Shown: positions 58,974 to 60,560 of the stretch, piece by piece | How positions within the stretch are numbered: the stretch's first letter is position 1 | How the letters are laid out: every line of letters begins with the position of its first letter | NCBI GenBank assembly: GCA_023091735.1 | Contig: JALKBU010000212.1 | Coordinates: forward strand, 1 to 60,560 | Direction of reading: 5' to 3' | Source: Trichomonas tenax | Taxonomy: Eukaryota; Parabasalia; Trichomonadida; Trichomonadidae | DNA length: 60,560 nt | Program-made: the position numbers and the translations under genes | The notes under the pieces: model-generated | The model's database searches: none | What the model saw: only the letters and a program-made list of their open reading frames with translations | Told to the model about the DNA's origin: nothing

Positions 58974-59984
58974 AATTTCAATAAAATCATTTTGATTCTC
59001 TTTCTCATCAGGATCAATAGCGTTTTACTTCATAGCGAATGGAATCAGTTCTTCGATTGTGGCTTTACCAAATCAAAAGGCGGCGAGATCAATCTCGATG
59101 GACAGTTTTATGTTAATGGATGTAATTTTAAAAAATTTGCAAGATAGAGCAATCTACATGCAATTAGAAGGCACAGATAACAAGCCCTTAGTCGAATACA
59201 GCTCCTTTATAAACATAAGTTCTTCGGTAGGTAAAGGAGGTGTAATTTATTACGGAATAAGCGGAGAATTTGTCGTTAATAGAATATGTTCGTATAACTT
59301 CATAGGAGGAGAATGCGAAGGAATGATACTGTATTCACAGGTTTCACCGTCACCAAGTAGTCTGAACTACAACGAATTCTGCTCATTTGTTAAAACTGGG
59401 AAAGATGAGTGGTATGGCACATACGTGTGCTTTTATAACAACGGTAAAATTCAACATATACAAACTTTTCGCAAGGAATGATGATTGAAGGAAGCAGCAC
59501 TAAACTGCAAAACGCAAATTCAAAATCTTTCGAAGAATATTGCATCATTGATTTCTGTACATCAATGCAGAATTCGATTTTCTTTTATTCTTGTACAGTT
59601 GATGATTATATTTTGCGATGTAATTTTATCAACAGTTGAGCAGAAAATTTAATCACTTGCCAAAATCGAAAGCTAAAAGTTGAAGATTGCATCTTTAACC
59701 AAATTTCTGTGAGCTCCATATTCCAGGTCTATTCGGCTACTATGAATATTATTCATTGTTATTTTACATCTGTCACAGCAGAAACTTTTGGTGCTTCATC
59801 AGGTTTCACCACAAACATGATGTCTACAGATTCATTTAGTTTTAATATTGCACAGCCCAAAGATATGTGCTCGCTAATTGATTACTATGCCATCAACTTA
59901 AATAAGCAGCCACCAACATGCGTGAAAAGGAATCAACACGCTGTTCAATCATTTTTCTCACTAATTTATTCTTCTTTTCGATAA
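58974..59984 (+). pseudogene. Decayed surface-protein gene (beta-helix/Pmp-like family)
   Basis: Three reading frames together encode a repetitive beta-helix protein. Frame 1 has a hydrophobic leader without an ATG (IILILFLIRINSV), then SEWNQFFDCGFTKSKGGEIN and FYVNGCNFKKFAR, ending in TAG at 59145. A shifted frame continues with YSSFINISSSVGKGGVIYYG and CSYNFIGGECEGMILYSQ to ~59455. A second shift returns with SQGMMIEGSSTKLQNANSK, an in-frame TGA near 59637, VEDCIFNQISVSSIF, and a stop at 59982. Repeats of the C-x-F/F-x-x-S-x-x-x-K-G-G type match trichomonad polymorphic-membrane-like surface proteins. Lost ATG, TAG, TGA and two frameshifts make it clearly non-functional. Confidence 0.75.
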
Positions 59985-60353
59985 AAAAGTGATTATTTTA
60001 CCAACTAAACGCTTGTTAATGTCATATATTGAAAATAAAATAGTTGAACTTAGTTCTATAATAAAATATGCAAAAAAAGAAATTGACAAAGGTTCTAAAA
60101 AATAAATGTGCAAATAAAAAAAACAGAAACAGACAACGAATATTTAAATACGCTTACGGATATATATATAATTAAAGAAACATATCTAAAAATTCCCATG
60201 AATACATTTTATAATAAAATTAATCATTACCAAGTCAGAAAAAAGTTCATGAACTCCTCCATGAATATTATCTTTGTTAAGAACCTTAAAATAAAGTCAA
60301 AAAGAAAAAACGCGCCGTCCAGGATTTGAAAATGTTTATTAAGTAAATATGTG
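59985..60353. other. Intergenic, nothing seen
   Basis: AT-rich spacer between the surface pseudogene and the 3' end of a minus-strand gene. It has no supportable feature apart from a TTAATAAAC that may serve as the poly(A) signal of the latter. Confidence 0.45.
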
Positions 60354-60560
60354 TTAGCAGCAAGTGCTTCGTGTAGAGCCCAGACGAGGAAGTCGTACTG
60401 GAGAAAAGTTTTGAGGAATCTCGATCACTGTAGGACAGACATGTTGTTGTGCTTTCTTTGGAGCGCAGAGTTTGTCTGTGGTCTCCATGCTATGGAGCTG
60501 GGATGTGTTTTGTGGTTCAGTGGTTCTCTGAGTGTAGGATCTGTTGCATCTGGGGGTCTT
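60354..60560 (-). CDS. 3' end of a gene running off the window
   Basis: An open frame enters from the right edge and ends in TAA at 60354-60356; 68 codons are visible. The peptide is polar and likely disordered (RSYTQRTTEPQNTSQLHS, then KLCAPKKAQQHVCPTVIEIP, ending LGSTRSTCC). Base composition is distinctly GC-richer than the neighbouring spacer, and a TTAATAAAC follows the stop, both supporting a real gene. The N-terminal part lies outside the window, so no function can be given. Confidence 0.55.
   Translation of the reverse strand, partial: KTPRCNRSYTQRTTEPQNTSQLHSMETTDKLCAPKKAQQHVCPTVIEIPQNFSPVRLPRLGSTRSTCC

Overview
The window reads as nuclear DNA of a parabasalid protist (Trichomonas or Tritrichomonas type). 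The DNA is AT-rich, and clearly eukaryotic genes are intact without introns. Several starts lie 8-25 nt downstream of a TCA(C/T)T(T) initiator-like element, and an IscU carries a short hydrogenosome-type leader. Gene-family decay and DNA transposon remnants lie between the housekeeping genes. The genus cannot be fixed from sequence alone.

Layout. 0-5 kb: hairpin-forming repeats, an RMI1-like protein and a small prenylated (CaaX) protein. 5-15 kb: GCP3 of the gamma-tubulin complex, two ARM/HEAT-like helical proteins, a RING protein, a two-pass membrane protein with a PAS domain and a degenerate cyclase domain, and the protein farnesyl/geranylgeranyltransferase alpha subunit. 15-20 kb: a 61-bp palindrome, a broken DDE transposase, a mucin-like membrane protein and IscU. 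20-30 kb: a PMT-type O-mannosyltransferase, a prokaryote-type ThiI, the CCA-adding enzyme, an 86-aa orphan, katanin p60 divergent from a LisH (FOP-like) protein, and a SAM/C2HC protein. 30-43 kb: a sparse stretch, then a Myb regulator, a Tup1-like WD40 corepressor, a discoidin-like protein, a third ARM-like protein, an ankyrin protein and a choline-transporter-like protein. 43-49 kb: a 739-bp palindromic Mutator-like miniature element with a 9-bp target duplication, a coiled-coil protein, an S28-family pseudopeptidase and an acidic protein. 49-60 kb: a GH38 alpha-mannosidase, two decayed surface-protein genes flanking exportin-1 (CRM1), and the 3' end of another gene.

Themes. Microtubule genes (GCP3, katanin, FOP-like) fit a multiflagellate cell. 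Glycosylation genes (PMT, GH38) sit in the same window as a Thr/Pro-rich surface protein. Two enzymes look catalytically dead by motif loss (S28 peptidase, cyclase domain). Three short sequence families recur between genes: the palindromic element (three copies), a 134-bp inverted pair rich in GTCACTTTT and CCCGCGCAAA, and a TTTTGNCATGTAAA motif just upstream of six or more genes. These are the best candidates for undescribed regulatory or mobile biology here. No CRISPR array, rRNA or convincing tRNA was seen.
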